From an uncultured Chitinophagaceae bacterium (GTDB taxonomy: Bacteria > Bacteroidota > Bacteroidia > Chitinophagales > Chitinophagaceae), in the NCBI GenBank assembly GCA_903883945.1, contig CAISCV010000122.1, positions 1 to 63,660 of the forward strand: a DNA stretch of 63,660 bases. Direction: 5' to 3'. Positions 1-8,105 of the stretch are shown in pieces (within the stretch, counting starts at the first letter, position 1; every line of letters begins with the position of its first letter). Made by a program: the position numbers and the translations under genes. Below the pieces are notes generated by a model that did not search any database, was not told where the DNA came from, and saw only the letters and a program-made list of their open reading frames with translations.

Positions 1-2
1 CA

Positions 3-2483
3 AAAATAGTTTTAGATATAGCTGCTCATGGTTTTGATTGGGACAATAAAGATTCTGCAGTAGAATTAACGTACCAACAAGCACTAGTAACAGCAAGAGA
101 AAGTTATGCTGTTGTTGATTTTGATAATAATACCTATGGAACTCACTTTCAATATTATGATGATAAAGACCGCATTCATAATGTTCATTTTGTTGATGCT
201 GCAACCAACTTTAATGCCATCAGATTTGCTACCGAATACGGTTTAGCAGGTACAGCTTTGTGGAGATTGGGTTCAGAAGATAGTCGTCTGTGGGGGTTTT
301 ATAATTTACCTATGACGAGATCTGCTTTAAAGAAATTCAACTTTGCTGAATTCAATAAAGTAGAAGGAAGTAGAACGGTAGATTACATCGGAGAAGGCGA
401 AATATTGGATGTATTAGCATCTCCAACAGACGGACATATTAAAGCTGAAATTGATACTGCCAGCATGCTGATCAGTGAGGAAAGCTACGATGCACTTCCC
501 TCCTCTTATGTGGTAAGAAAGTTTGGAAAAACGTCTAAACCAAAACTAGTGCTTACCTATGATGATGGACCCGACCCTAAATACACCAAAGAAATACTAG
601 ATACACTTGCTTTTTATCATGTTCCTGCAACCTTTTTTGTGATTGGGATCGAGGCAGAAAACAATATACCACTCATTAAGCGAATTTTAAAGGATGGCCA
701 CGAATTAGGAAACCACACCTTCACCCATCCGGATATGAGTAAGGTTAGTAAGGATAGGGCATTGTTGGAAATGGATGCTACCAAGCTTTTAATTGAGTGT
801 ATTACTGGTCGTAGCCTTGTGATGTTCAGGGCTCCATTTAATGCTGATAGCGAACCTGAAAAGAATGAGGAATTGGTGCCAGTAGCATTAAGTAGAACCA
901 GAAATTATATTACGGTTGGTGAAAGTATGGACCCCGAAGACTGGCAAAAAGGAGAACTTAAGAACTTTAATGCCGATACAATATTTAGTAGGGTAAAACA
1001 AGAATACCAAAGAAACCTTGATAAAGACGATAGTAGCAATATCATTCTACTACATGATGGCGGTGGCGATAGAAGTCAGACCGTATTAGCAACAGGAATG
1101 ATAATCCGTTACTTCCAAGCAAAGGGATATACATTCACTACTGTTGCAGACTTACTTGGTAAGACCAAAGATGATATGATGCCTTATGCCAGTAGCAAGG
1201 ACTATTATAAACTGAAAATCAATTACTTATGGGTTCTTTTAGTATATTATGCAACCCACTTGTTCTTTGCTATCTTCTTGGTATTTATGATAATAAGTAC
1301 CATTAGATTAATTATTTTAGGTACGCTTTCTTTTCTTCAAAGGAAAAGAGAAAGGAATATTATTTATGATACAGTAATTGAGCATTATCCCATGGTTTCC
1401 ATCATTGTTCCTGCTTATAATGAAGAAGTAAATATCGTTGGCTCTCTTACGAACTTATTAAAATGTGATTATCCCAACTTTAATATTGTATTTGTAGATG
1501 ATGGTAGTAAGGACAAAACCTGGGAAATTGTAACCCATGTGTTTACTGGTAACGATAATACCCTCAAACTACTTACAAAACCTAATGGTGGTAAAGCTTC
1601 TGCCCTTAATTATGGGATCGATAATACCCAAGCAAACTATGTAGTATGTATTGATGCCGACACAAAGCTTGCCCCCAATGCGGTTAGCATAATGATGCGG
1701 CACTTTTTGATGCAAACTGATTCATCTGAAGAAATTGGTGCAGTAGCGGGCGTTGTTAAAGTGGGTAATGAGGTAAATCTACTCACAAAATGGCAGAACA
1801 TAGAATACATTACTAGTCAAAACTTCGATCGGAAAGGGTTTGCTTATGCCAATGCCATTACTGTTGTGCCTGGCGCAATTGGTGCATTTAAAAAGAAAGC
1901 AATTGAAGCTGCAGGTGGCTTTACAACAGATACTTTGGCAGAGGATTGTGACCTGACTATTCGCATTTTAAGAGCTGGATATCTTGTTACCAATGAACCT
2001 AAGGCCATTGCTTATACAGAAGCCCCAGAAACACTAAAAATGTTTATGAAACAACGTTTCCGTTGGAGCTTTGGTGTAATGCAAACCTTCTGGAAACACT
2101 CCGATCAATTGTTTAGTAGTAAAAACAAATCGCTTGGTTGGATAGCATTGCCCGATATTTTGATATTCAAATACATTATCCCCATCTTCTCTCCTATTGC
2201 AGATGTGTTGATGATTATTGGCTTATTCACAGACAATGCTAGTAAAATACTATGGTATTATGTGTTGTTTACCGTTGTAGATACCACAATTGCTGCCATT
2301 TCTTTCTTGTTCGAAAAAGAAAATCCGTTGAAACTTATCTGGCTTATTCCTCAACGAATCATCTATCGTTGGATCATGTTAGTGGTATTATATCGTTCTT
2401 TAAAAAGAGCACTAAAGGGCGAATTACAAAACTGGGGTGTATTAAAAAGAACAGGTAATGTAAAGGATGTGGTGGTGGTATAA
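3..2483 (+). CDS. GH18 / NodB deacetylase / GT2 fusion protein, 5' end cut off
   Basis: The frame is open from the first base of the window, so this is the C-terminal part of a larger protein; the first Met/Val/Leu start codon in frame (TTG at 258) lies inside a domain and is not a start. The first ~110 codons resemble the end of a GH18 (chitinase-like) barrel. A NodB/CE4 polysaccharide deacetylase follows, with TYDDGPD and the metal pair in NHTFTHPD. After one membrane segment comes a GT2 processive glycosyltransferase with PAYNEE, VDDGS, DADT, an ED pair and QRFRW, then C-terminal membrane helices. Such three-domain proteins are known in Bacteroidota and are thought to make or modify N-acetylglucosamine-type exopolysaccharide at the inner membrane. 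The substrate is inference. The GH18 catalytic motif lies outside the window. Confidence 0.85.
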   Translation, partial: KIVLDIAAHGFDWDNKDSAVELTYQQALVTARESYAVVDFDNNTYGTHFQYYDDKDRIHNVHFVDAATNFNAIRFATEYGLAGTALWRLGSEDSRLWGFYNLPMTRSALKKFNFAEFNKVEGSRTVDYIGEGEILDVLASPTDGHIKAEIDTASMLISEESYDALPSSYVVRKFGKTSKPKLVLTYDDGPDPKYTKEILDTLAFYHVPATFFVIGIEAENNIPLIKRILKDGHELGNHTFTHPDMSKVSKDRALLEMDATKLLIECITGRSLVMFRAPFNADSEPEKNEELVPVALSRTRNYITVGESMDPEDWQKGELKNFNADTIFSRVKQEYQRNLDKDDSSNIILLHDGGGDRSQTVLATGMIIRYFQAKGYTFTTVADLLGKTKDDMMPYASSKDYYKLKINYLWVLLVYYATHLFFAIFLVFMIISTIRLIILGTLSFLQRKRERNIIYDTVIEHYPMVSIIVPAYNEEVNIVGSLTNLLKCDYPNFNIVFVDDGSKDKTWEIVTHVFTGNDNTLKLLTKPNGGKASALNYGIDNTQANYVVCIDADTKLAPNAVSIMMRHFLMQTDSSEEIGAVAGVVKVGNEVNLLTKWQNIEYITSQNFDRKGFAYANAITVVPGAIGAFKKKAIEAAGGFTTDTLAEDCDLTIRILRAGYLVTNEPKAIAYTEAPETLKMFMKQRFRWSFGVMQTFWKHSDQLFSSKNKSLGWIALPDILIFKYIIPIFSPIADVLMIIGLFTDNASKILWYYVLFTVVDTTIAAISFLFEKENPLKLIWLIPQRIIYRWIMLVVLYRSLKRALKGELQNWGVLKRTGNVKDVVVV

Positions 2484-2560
2484 ACCCCAATCAATAAGAT
2501 AGTAGAATAAATAGATAGTATGGTGCAACATATTGTGTAGCTTCCTCCACCATTATTTCT

Positions 2561-2568
2561 TTACTTTG
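2561..2568 (+). promoter_or_regulatory. Possible -7 element for the transketolase subunit gene
   Basis: TTACTTTG followed by CGG resembles the Bacteroidota -7 hexamer region (TAnnTTTG) and lies 36 bases before the ATG. A TTG at 2533 is further upstream than the usual -33 spacing, so support is weak. Confidence 0.3.
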
Positions 2569-2603
2569 CGGCGATTATTTTAAAACAGAAAATTGGTTTA
2601 CTT

Positions 2604-3566
2604 ATGAAAGTATCTGACATACAAGTTCAAAACGAAAAAGAAACACGTGCCGGCTTTGGTGAAGGCATCTATGAAATTGGAAAGGAAAACGAAAACGTTG
2701 TTGTATTGACGGCAGACCTTGCCGGTTCTTTTAAATTAGGACCATTTATTAAAGATATACCTGAACGTTTTGTTCAGTGTGGCATTGCCGAAGCAAATAT
2801 GATTGGTGTTGCTGCGGGTTTGACTATTGGTGGTAAAATACCTTACACGACCACGTTTGCTAACTTCAGTACTGGCCGTGTTTACGATCAAATTCGCCAA
2901 AGTATTGCGTATAGTGGCAAGAATGTAAAAGTTTGTGCTTCTCACGCAGGTCTTACCTTGGGTGAAGATGGCGCTACGCACCAGATATTAGAAGATATTG
3001 GGTTGATGAAAATGCTTCCCGGTATGACGGTTATTGTTCCTTGCGATTTTAACCAGACCAAAATAGCTACCAAAGCAATTGCTAGTTATGATGGACCAGT
3101 TTATCTACGTTTTGGTCGTCCAAAGTGGCCAAATTTCACCAAAGAAGATGGTAGTGACTTTGTTATTGGCAAAGCACAACAACTAAGTGAAGGAACCGAT
3201 GTTACCATTTTTGCTTGTGGTCACCTTGTTTGGAAAGCTATCGAAGCGGGCAAGGCTTTAGAAGCTAAAGGCATTAGTGTAGAATTGATAAACATACACA
3301 CCATCAAGCCATTGGATACCGAAGCGATTATTAAATCGATCTCTAAAACAAAATGTGCCGTTACTTGCGAGGAACACAACATTTTGGGTGGTTTGGGTGA
3401 TAGCATTGCACAGGTAGCTGCCAAAAATTGCCCTATTCCTATTGAATATGTAGGTACCAATGATACTTTTGGAGAAAGCGGTACACCTGCACAGTTGTTG
3501 GCTAAGTATGGTTTGGATACACCTGATGTAATTGCCGCAGTAGAGAGAGTATTGGCGAGAAAATAG
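2604..3566 (+). CDS. Transketolase, C-terminal (pyrimidine-binding) subunit
   Basis: 320 residues, the length of the C-terminal half of split transketolases. Transketolase moves two-carbon units between sugar phosphates in the pentose phosphate pathway using thiamine diphosphate. Visible features are the pyrimidine-domain segments VVLTADLAGS, FVQCGIAEANMIGVAAG and PYTTTFANFS, then the C-terminal domain with VYLRFGRP and TCEEHNILGGLGD. The partner N-terminal subunit is not adjacent and not in this window, so the halves are encoded apart or the partner lies before the window. Upstream is the exopolysaccharide gene with a 120-base gap; a strong hairpin terminator follows. A 1-deoxyxylulose-5-phosphate synthase-like reading is less likely given the length. 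Confidence 0.85.
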   Translation: MKVSDIQVQNEKETRAGFGEGIYEIGKENENVVVLTADLAGSFKLGPFIKDIPERFVQCGIAEANMIGVAAGLTIGGKIPYTTTFANFSTGRVYDQIRQSIAYSGKNVKVCASHAGLTLGEDGATHQILEDIGLMKMLPGMTVIVPCDFNQTKIATKAIASYDGPVYLRFGRPKWPNFTKEDGSDFVIGKAQQLSEGTDVTIFACGHLVWKAIEAGKALEAKGISVELINIHTIKPLDTEAIIKSISKTKCAVTCEEHNILGGLGDSIAQVAAKNCPIPIEYVGTNDTFGESGTPAQLLAKYGLDTPDVIAAVERVLARK

Positions 3567-3597
3567 ATAGTAACTAGTAGTTAATAGATATTAAAAG

Positions 3598-3633
3598 AAA
3601 AGCCCTTGAAGTAATTTATTTCAAGGGCTTTTT
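3598..3633. terminator. Bidirectional hairpin terminator
   Basis: A 13-bp perfect stem (AAAAGCCCTTGAA with TTCAAGGGCTTTT) has a 9-base loop. Its A-rich and T-rich flanks let it end the transketolase gene on the plus strand and higBA on the minus strand, whose stop is three bases away. Confidence 0.85.
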
Positions 3634-3635
3634 GA

Positions 3636-3992
3636 TTAATACGATTGTATCAAAACTTCGGTAGAGATATTAAGTTTACTATGTATTTTTCGTATCATAT
3701 CCAATGATAGTTTCCTTTTTCTATTCAATATTTCACTAGCACGGCTTTTTATTCCCAATATTTTAGCCAAATCGCTCTGTGTATAATTCATTTGCTCCAT
3801 CCTAAATTTTATTGCTTCTATTGGGTCGGGCAAACCAATAGGATAATGTATCTTTTCGTAATTATCTATCAGCAGACCAAGTAGTTCCAATTCGTCGCCT
3901 TCAGGACTTCCCATTTTAGCATCGAAAATTAGGTCTAATCTTGCCATTGCTTCATTGTAATCTTCTTCTGTTTTAATCAACTTAATTGTCAT
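3636..3992 (-). CDS. higA: HigA-family antitoxin
   Basis: 118 residues. The C-terminal half is a helix-turn-helix of the HigA/XRE type: NYTQSDLAKILGIKSRASEILNRKRKLSLDMIRKIHSKL contains the two recognition-type helices (long run split here: NYTQSDLAKILG, then KSRASEILNRKRKL). The N-terminal half (EEDYNEAMARLDLIFDAK) matches the usual HigA dimer and toxin-binding part. It should bind and neutralise the HigB toxin encoded two bases upstream and repress their shared promoter. The toxin-first order is the standard hig arrangement. The ATG start follows the toxin stop directly, consistent with translational coupling. Confidence 0.85.
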   Translation of the reverse strand: MTIKLIKTEEDYNEAMARLDLIFDAKMGSPEGDELELLGLLIDNYEKIHYPIGLPDPIEAIKFRMEQMNYTQSDLAKILGIKSRASEILNRKRKLSLDMIRKIHSKLNISTEVLIQSY

Positions 3993-3994
3993 AA

Positions 3995-4288
3995 CTAAAT
4001 ATTTTGTGCATCAATATTATTATATTCACGATGTGTTCCAATAAACCGAATCCAAATCATTTGATAATCATAATTTATTTTTACAATCAATCGATAATGA
4101 TTCCCTTTTATATTAAAAACCACTCGATTGTCCTTTAAAATACTTGCACTTGGATAATCTTCTTTAATTTTATTTGGACTCATCCACCTTACCTTTTCTG
4201 TATCCTCATACCAGGTCTTCAATTGCTGTTCACAATCAGGATGTAATTCCCAAAACTCTCGTAATATCTTTTTTGCAACAATCCTCAC
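3995..4288 (-). CDS. higB: HigB-family mRNA interferase toxin
   Basis: 97 residues from a GTG start. Family landmarks are the N-terminus RIVAKKILREFWELHPD, then WYEDTEKVRW and the C-terminal IRFIGTHREYNNID, typical of HigB (RelE/ParE fold, ribosome-associated mRNA cleavage). A TTG 36 bases upstream would add a tail, but that codon lies inside an inverted repeat and upstream of the likely -7 element, so I chose the GTG at 4288, which also gives the normal family N-terminus. The gene precedes higA by two bases. Whether the toxin is active cannot be read from the sequence; His and Tyr residues of the C-terminal motif are intact. Confidence 0.8.
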   Translation of the reverse strand: MRIVAKKILREFWELHPDCEQQLKTWYEDTEKVRWMSPNKIKEDYPSASILKDNRVVFNIKGNHYRLIVKINYDYQMIWIRFIGTHREYNNIDAQNI

Positions 4289-4302
4289 TTGGTGTATTTG
4301 TG

Positions 4303-4332
4303 TAAATATAAGGAAAGTTCCCAAAATGGGAA
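4303..4332 (-). promoter_or_regulatory. higBA promoter and operator
   Basis: On the minus strand, TATATTTA (4310 to 4303) fits the Bacteroidota -7 consensus. Just upstream is the perfect inverted repeat TTCCC-N5-GGGAA (4318-4332), placed where a HigA dimer would block transcription. Initiation about seven bases past the -7 element leaves only about eight bases before the GTG, so the toxin message is nearly leaderless. Confidence 0.6.
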
Positions 4333-4443
4333 TTATTGTTATTAGAATAAAAAACTATTTTATTATTGAATACTCAAATATAAAAGCTGTTTCTAGGTAA
4401 TAGCTGTTTTATTAACTGAATAAATAAAAATATAGGTCATTTT

Positions 4444-4653
4444 GTCTTATGCAATAGTGTTAATGTCTTAAGTAACTGCGTTAGTTACTTATGTAAAAAT
4501 GAAAATGACTTAAGTAACAACCCTAGTTACATAAGTAACTGTAGCAATATCTTATGTAACAGCGTCAATGTCTTAAGTAAAAATAAAAATGGCTTAAGTA
4601 ACTACGATAATTGCTTATGCAATTATGGCTATTGCATGAAATAAAAAATCATA
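4444..4653. repeat. Array 1: tandem repeat with exact 21-nt period
   Basis: Nine clear units of exactly 21 bases start at 4444, 4465, 4486, 4507, 4528, 4549, 4570, 4591 and 4612, with a decayed tenth at 4633. Columns 3-11 follow CTTAWGYAA; columns 19-21 are ART; the remaining columns vary. C at 3, T at 5, A at 6, G at 8, A at 10 and 11 and T at 21 are invariant across the nine. There are no indels. The core is nearly its own reverse complement (ACTTAAGT). One frame is open throughout (a heptapeptide repeat with Leu, Ser/Cys and Asn), but it has no start codon. The array fills the gap between the divergent higBA and FN3-like genes. Confidence 0.85.
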
Positions 4654-4750
4654 AATAGGTGTAAAAAAGGTGTTATTAAAAGTATTATCAATTGCTGGTG
4701 ACAATAAGACTACTTTCAAGGAATTATTTTCATTTATTAAATTCAAAAAA

Positions 4751-5371
4751 ATGGCAGAAGTATTGGTTGATTACTCAAATCGTATTTACACCGACCCAGA
4801 ATTGGGGACAGAAGTGGAAAGTATTGAAACACACATGGAGGGCAACACCACGTTTGCAACCCCGTCTCCAACGATGATTATACTAAAGGCACAACGTATT
4901 AAATATCAGACTGCATTGGCGAAAGCTCATAACGGAACGCCAACCGATACCTCTGATAAAAATGACCAAAGGGCTATTTTAGAAGGGATGTTGCACGTAT
5001 TGGGTGCGTATGTGCAGTTGACTAGTGGCGGCGATGAAACAAAAATTTTATCTACTGGTATGCATACTGCTGCTTCTAAAGGTCATATCGGTGAATTTGG
5101 AGTAGTTGCACATTTTAGGGTAATAGTGCCTGAATCGAGCAATAAGATTTTGTGTACTTGTTTTAAAATGCCTAAAGCAAGCTTCTACGAAGTATTATAT
5201 ACTGCATTACCAGTTACTGCTGCTAGTGTTTGGATGTCTGAAACATCTACAAGCAGTTCAATCGTAATTAATGGATTAACTAGTTTTATTCCTTATCAAT
5301 TTAAAATGGCAGCTCGCGGCAGTAGTAAGGTGAAGAATTTTTCGTCTCCTATAACTAGGGCAGCGAATTGA
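4751..5371 (+). CDS. FN3-like hypothetical protein
   Basis: 206 residues from the ATG at 4751; the in-frame GTG at 4670 would add an atypical tail running out of the repeat array, so I reject it. The N-terminal part (TFATPSPTMIILKAQRIKYQTAL) is predicted helical and matches a Bacteroidota family of uncharacterised proteins. The C-terminal ~80 residues (VINGLTSFIPYQFKMAARGS) look like one fibronectin type III repeat ending in SSPITRAAN. No signal peptide is visible. Its function is unknown; relatives are sometimes described as FN3-containing proteins. It is followed by a strong terminator and stands alone as a transcription unit. Confidence 0.65.
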   Translation: MAEVLVDYSNRIYTDPELGTEVESIETHMEGNTTFATPSPTMIILKAQRIKYQTALAKAHNGTPTDTSDKNDQRAILEGMLHVLGAYVQLTSGGDETKILSTGMHTAASKGHIGEFGVVAHFRVIVPESSNKILCTCFKMPKASFYEVLYTALPVTAASVWMSETSTSSSIVINGLTSFIPYQFKMAARGSSKVKNFSSPITRAAN

Positions 5372-5410
5372 TGTTGAAATTTAAATAGTTTGTATTCACA
5401 AATTCAAAAG

Positions 5411-5449
5411 GGTTGTTGGTTATAATATTGTAACTAACAACCTTTTTTT
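5411..5449 (+). terminator. Rho-independent terminator
   Basis: A 12-bp stem (GGTTGTTGGTTA with TAACTAACAACC, one G-T pair), an 8-base loop and seven T residues end the FN3-like gene. Confidence 0.85.
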
Positions 5450-5863
5450 GATTTTAGTATAAAAACTAACAATTAACCAATCTATGCTTCCTATCTGGTA
5501 ATATCCGATATCCTATTAATTGTTTTTTTGGAATTAATAATTATTCCAACTTTCATTTTTCTACTAAAAGTATCTTTTCATTGATACACTTAACTACTAT
5601 TTTTACAGTTAGTCACAGTCTCTCAACCCACTTGCAGTCATTAAAAATCTACCAATTTATAGTTCCATATAACGTTTCTACCGTGTTGAGATTACTTTTA
5701 TATTAATATTAAATTTCCAATACAAAATATCCCTATTTTTGGAAAAGGATAGGATATTCGTTCTTTGCATAGGCTGGTTTAAATGATTGTATTTATTTAT
5801 CTACGTTAATTTTTCACCATACAATTTTACAATAAAATTTACTCACATAAAACAATAACAACA
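5450..5863. other. 414-base gap, AT-rich, little recognisable
   Basis: No ORF or RNA is recognised. TATTTTTG at 5744-5751 fits the Bacteroidota -7 element but is 113 bases from the next ATG; TTCTTTGC near 5761 is a second possible -7. No 21-nt periodicity was found. Confidence 0.4.
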
Positions 5864-6421
5864 ATGATTACAAAAAAAATTACGCAGATTGTAGCAGGGG
5901 TATCTCTTATAGTGCTTTCCCTACATGTAAATGCGCAGACAGAACAAACCACTAAAGATTGGATTAGGCAGAAGATCGAAAAATATGGTGGTACTGAAGC
6001 TACTCTAAAACCCCAATCTAAAGCAGCTACGGAATTGTCCATTAAATATCAAACCTTTTACCATGGGGGCGATACTATTAAAATTCAAGAAACCCGAGTT
6101 TTAACAGGTGGTAAGAAGGTTACCAACATCTACACTTTGAAAATAGATGATTTAACCGAAATAACAAATTTGCCAGGTAGTAGTGATGTTTATGAGTTAA
6201 AAACAGTTAAGAACAAAGTTGTTCTACGACAATTGAACAGCAAAACAAACGAACTACAAAGTGCTTTCTACACCAACCGCGTACGTACTAAAATTTGGTT
6301 TGTATCTGCTAACGAGTTAAATAAGGAAGAAAATATTGAACAACGTTTTTTGAAGGCTTTTCAATTTATGGCTGGCATTAACAATGCGAAACCAAAAACT
6401 GAAAATAAAGAAGCTTTCTAA
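5864..6421 (+). CDS. Secreted protein of unknown function
   Basis: 185 residues. An N-terminal signal peptide runs to about residue 24 (hydrophobic VAGVSLIVLSLHVNA, likely cleavage at NA-Q). The mature part is predicted mixed alpha/beta, with no Cys and no motif I recognise. It has an AT-rich leader upstream and a perfect terminator hairpin 30 bases after the stop, so it is probably monocistronic. It could be a small periplasmic or surface protein. Confidence 0.7.
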   Translation: MITKKITQIVAGVSLIVLSLHVNAQTEQTTKDWIRQKIEKYGGTEATLKPQSKAATELSIKYQTFYHGGDTIKIQETRVLTGGKKVTNIYTLKIDDLTEITNLPGSSDVYELKTVKNKVVLRQLNSKTNELQSAFYTNRVRTKIWFVSANELNKEENIEQRFLKAFQFMAGINNAKPKTENKEAF

Positions 6422-6451
6422 TAAAAATAGATATACCTGCTATTAAATGAT

Positions 6452-6492
6452 AAAAACCTTATTTATCCTGTATTGGATAAATAAGGTTTTTT
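6452..6492. terminator. Bidirectional hairpin terminator
   Basis: A 17-bp stem of AAAAACCTTATTTATCC with its complement, a 6-base loop and a T run lies between the convergent secreted-protein gene and nadA. Confidence 0.85.
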
Positions 6493-6515
6493 ATTTAAAA
6501 AGTGTTTTAATTAAA

Positions 6516-7523
6516 TTATCCTATAAGTCCCGCAGCTCTACTTATCTCCAACATGCTGTCTATAGGTTTTTTAGAAGCAATACGAAGATTTTCATCCATC
6601 ATTATTTCGGGGAGTTCATACTTCATGCACAAGTATAGTTTTTCTAGTGTATTAAGCTTCATATGCGGACAATCATTGCACGCACAATTGTTTGTAGGCG
6701 GGGCAGGAATAAACGTCTTATTTGGGGCATCTTTTTGCATTTGATGCAAAATACCCGTTTCTGTTGCCACAATAAAGTTAGTACAGTCAGAAGCAACTGC
6801 ATATTTGAGTATCTGAGTGGTACTTCCTACATAATCAGAAATGCGTAAGATAGCTTCTTCGCATTCTGGATGTGCAATAACTTGTGCTTCGGGATGCCTA
6901 ATTTTTAGTTTAGTAATTTTTTCCAGACTAAAAATCTCATGAACCATGCAGGCACCATTCCATAACAACATATTTCTTCCTGTCTTTTTATTTAGATAAG
7001 CTCCTAAGTTCTTATCAGGTGCAAAAAGAATCGATTGATTAGCAGGAACACTGTTGATAATAGCTTCTGCGTTGCTACTTGTGCAGATAATATCGCTTAA
7101 CGCTTTTATATCTGCCGAACAATTAATGTAAGATATCACTAAATGGTTGCTATGCTTCTCTCTAAAAGCTTTAAATAAGTCTCTTGGAGCAGAATCAGCT
7201 AAAGAACATCCTGCATTTAAATCGGGGAGTAATACCTTTTTTGATGGATTGAGAATTTTGGCGGTCTCTGCCATAAAGTGAACACCCGCAAACACAATCA
7301 TATCCGCATTGGTGCTTTGTGCTTTTTGTGCTAGTCCCAAACTATCTCCAATATAATCAGCAATATCCTGAATGTCGGGCTCCTGGTAGAAATGTGCCAG
7401 AATAATTGCATTTTTTTCTTTCTTCAGTTTTTCAATCTCAAGGAATAAATCCAAAGAAGGATCTACATCGAGATTAAGGTACCCATTTTCAAAAATTTTC
7501 TCTTTTGCTTTTTCAATGTTCAT
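6516..7523 (-). CDS. nadA: Quinolinate synthase A
   Basis: 335 residues, normal length for the family. It condenses iminoaspartate with dihydroxyacetone phosphate to quinolinate in NAD synthesis, using a [4Fe-4S] cluster. Visible family signatures are [21 protein letters not shown] near the N-terminus (split here), [48 protein letters not shown] and [10 protein letters not shown] near the C-terminus; the three cluster Cys belong to these segments. The partner nadB is not in the window. It is transcribed away from the DnaA-box-rich gap at 7524-8105. Confidence 0.95.
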   Translation of the reverse strand: MNIEKAKEKIFENGYLNLDVDPSLDLFLEIEKLKKEKNAIILAHFYQEPDIQDIADYIGDSLGLAQKAQSTNADMIVFAGVHFMAETAKILNPSKKVLLPDLNAGCSLADSAPRDLFKAFREKHSNHLVISYINCSADIKALSDIICTSSNAEAIINSVPANQSILFAPDKNLGAYLNKKTGRNMLLWNGACMVHEIFSLEKITKLKIRHPEAQVIAHPECEEAILRISDYVGSTTQILKYAVASDCTNFIVATETGILHQMQKDAPNKTFIPAPPTNNCACNDCPHMKLNTLEKLYLCMKYELPEIMMDENLRIASKKPIDSMLEISRAAGLIG

Positions 7524-7585
7524 AACTCTTGTAATACTTCTTTAATAATACTTTATTTATATAACCCACTACTACTATTATGCAT

Positions 7586-8105
7586 GTGGATATCGGGAAA
7601 ACTTAGTTGTACACAGGCAGCGAAGTTAATAAGATGAACGTTATTCACTGGTACTAACATTTAATAAACAAACTATAATCCTTTACAGATAAGGGATTGA
7701 GAAGGTTTTTAACAGAATAATACGAAATTAAAAGCAATTAGCACATTCATGAGTTCACACTATATTAATATTGGGTTAACATGCATAACTAAGGATAAAA
7801 AAATCATGTGTAAGCTTTTCAACAGAATTTTAAAATCTATTTATTACACAAATATCCCCTTTTTTAAATGAAAAATTGACTGTTATACACCAAAAAAAGA
7901 GGTTATAAACATGTTTAATGTGTACTTTTTTATTTTGAAAATTGAGATTTGTTACTCACATTAAAATAAAAAAAATGCCATTTAATTTGTTAACATTACG
8001 TATGATAAAAGGAGCTTGAATTAGGGTGTTTTTTCCACATATTTTTTAAACATATTATTCCCCTATTTTTGCCATCCTAAAAAATTAATTAATAATTTAT
8101 TTATT
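7586..8105. other. AT-rich gap with a cluster of DnaA-box-like 9-mers (possible oriC)
   Basis: No gene is found between nadA and the PpiD-like gene. Six 9-mers lie one mismatch from TTATNCACA: TGTGGATAT 7586 (opposite strand), TTGTACACA 7607, TTATTCACT 7641, TTATACACC 7883, TTACTCACA 7952 and TTTTCCACA 8031. Looser ones include TTTTCAACA 7816 and TTATAAACA 7903. None is an exact box. A very AT-rich stretch (8040-8105) could unwind. By rough reckoning less than one such match would be expected in this length. The assignment is inference; dnaA is not in the window. Confidence 0.45.
8064..8071 (+). promoter_or_regulatory. -7 promoter element before the PpiD-like gene
   Basis: TATTTTTG fits TAnnTTTG and lies 35 bases before the ATG; no clear -33 TTTG is seen at the right spacing. 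Confidence 0.4.

Noticed and set aside
4444-4653. CRISPR array
   Set aside because: The period is 21 bases with a core of nine; there are no long identical repeats, no spacers of usual size and no cas genes. The same holds for the arrays at 27890 and 45184.
4670-4750. Upstream GTG start of the FN3-like gene
   Set aside because: It emerges from the repeat array and adds residues without family support; ATG at 4751 starts the conserved part.
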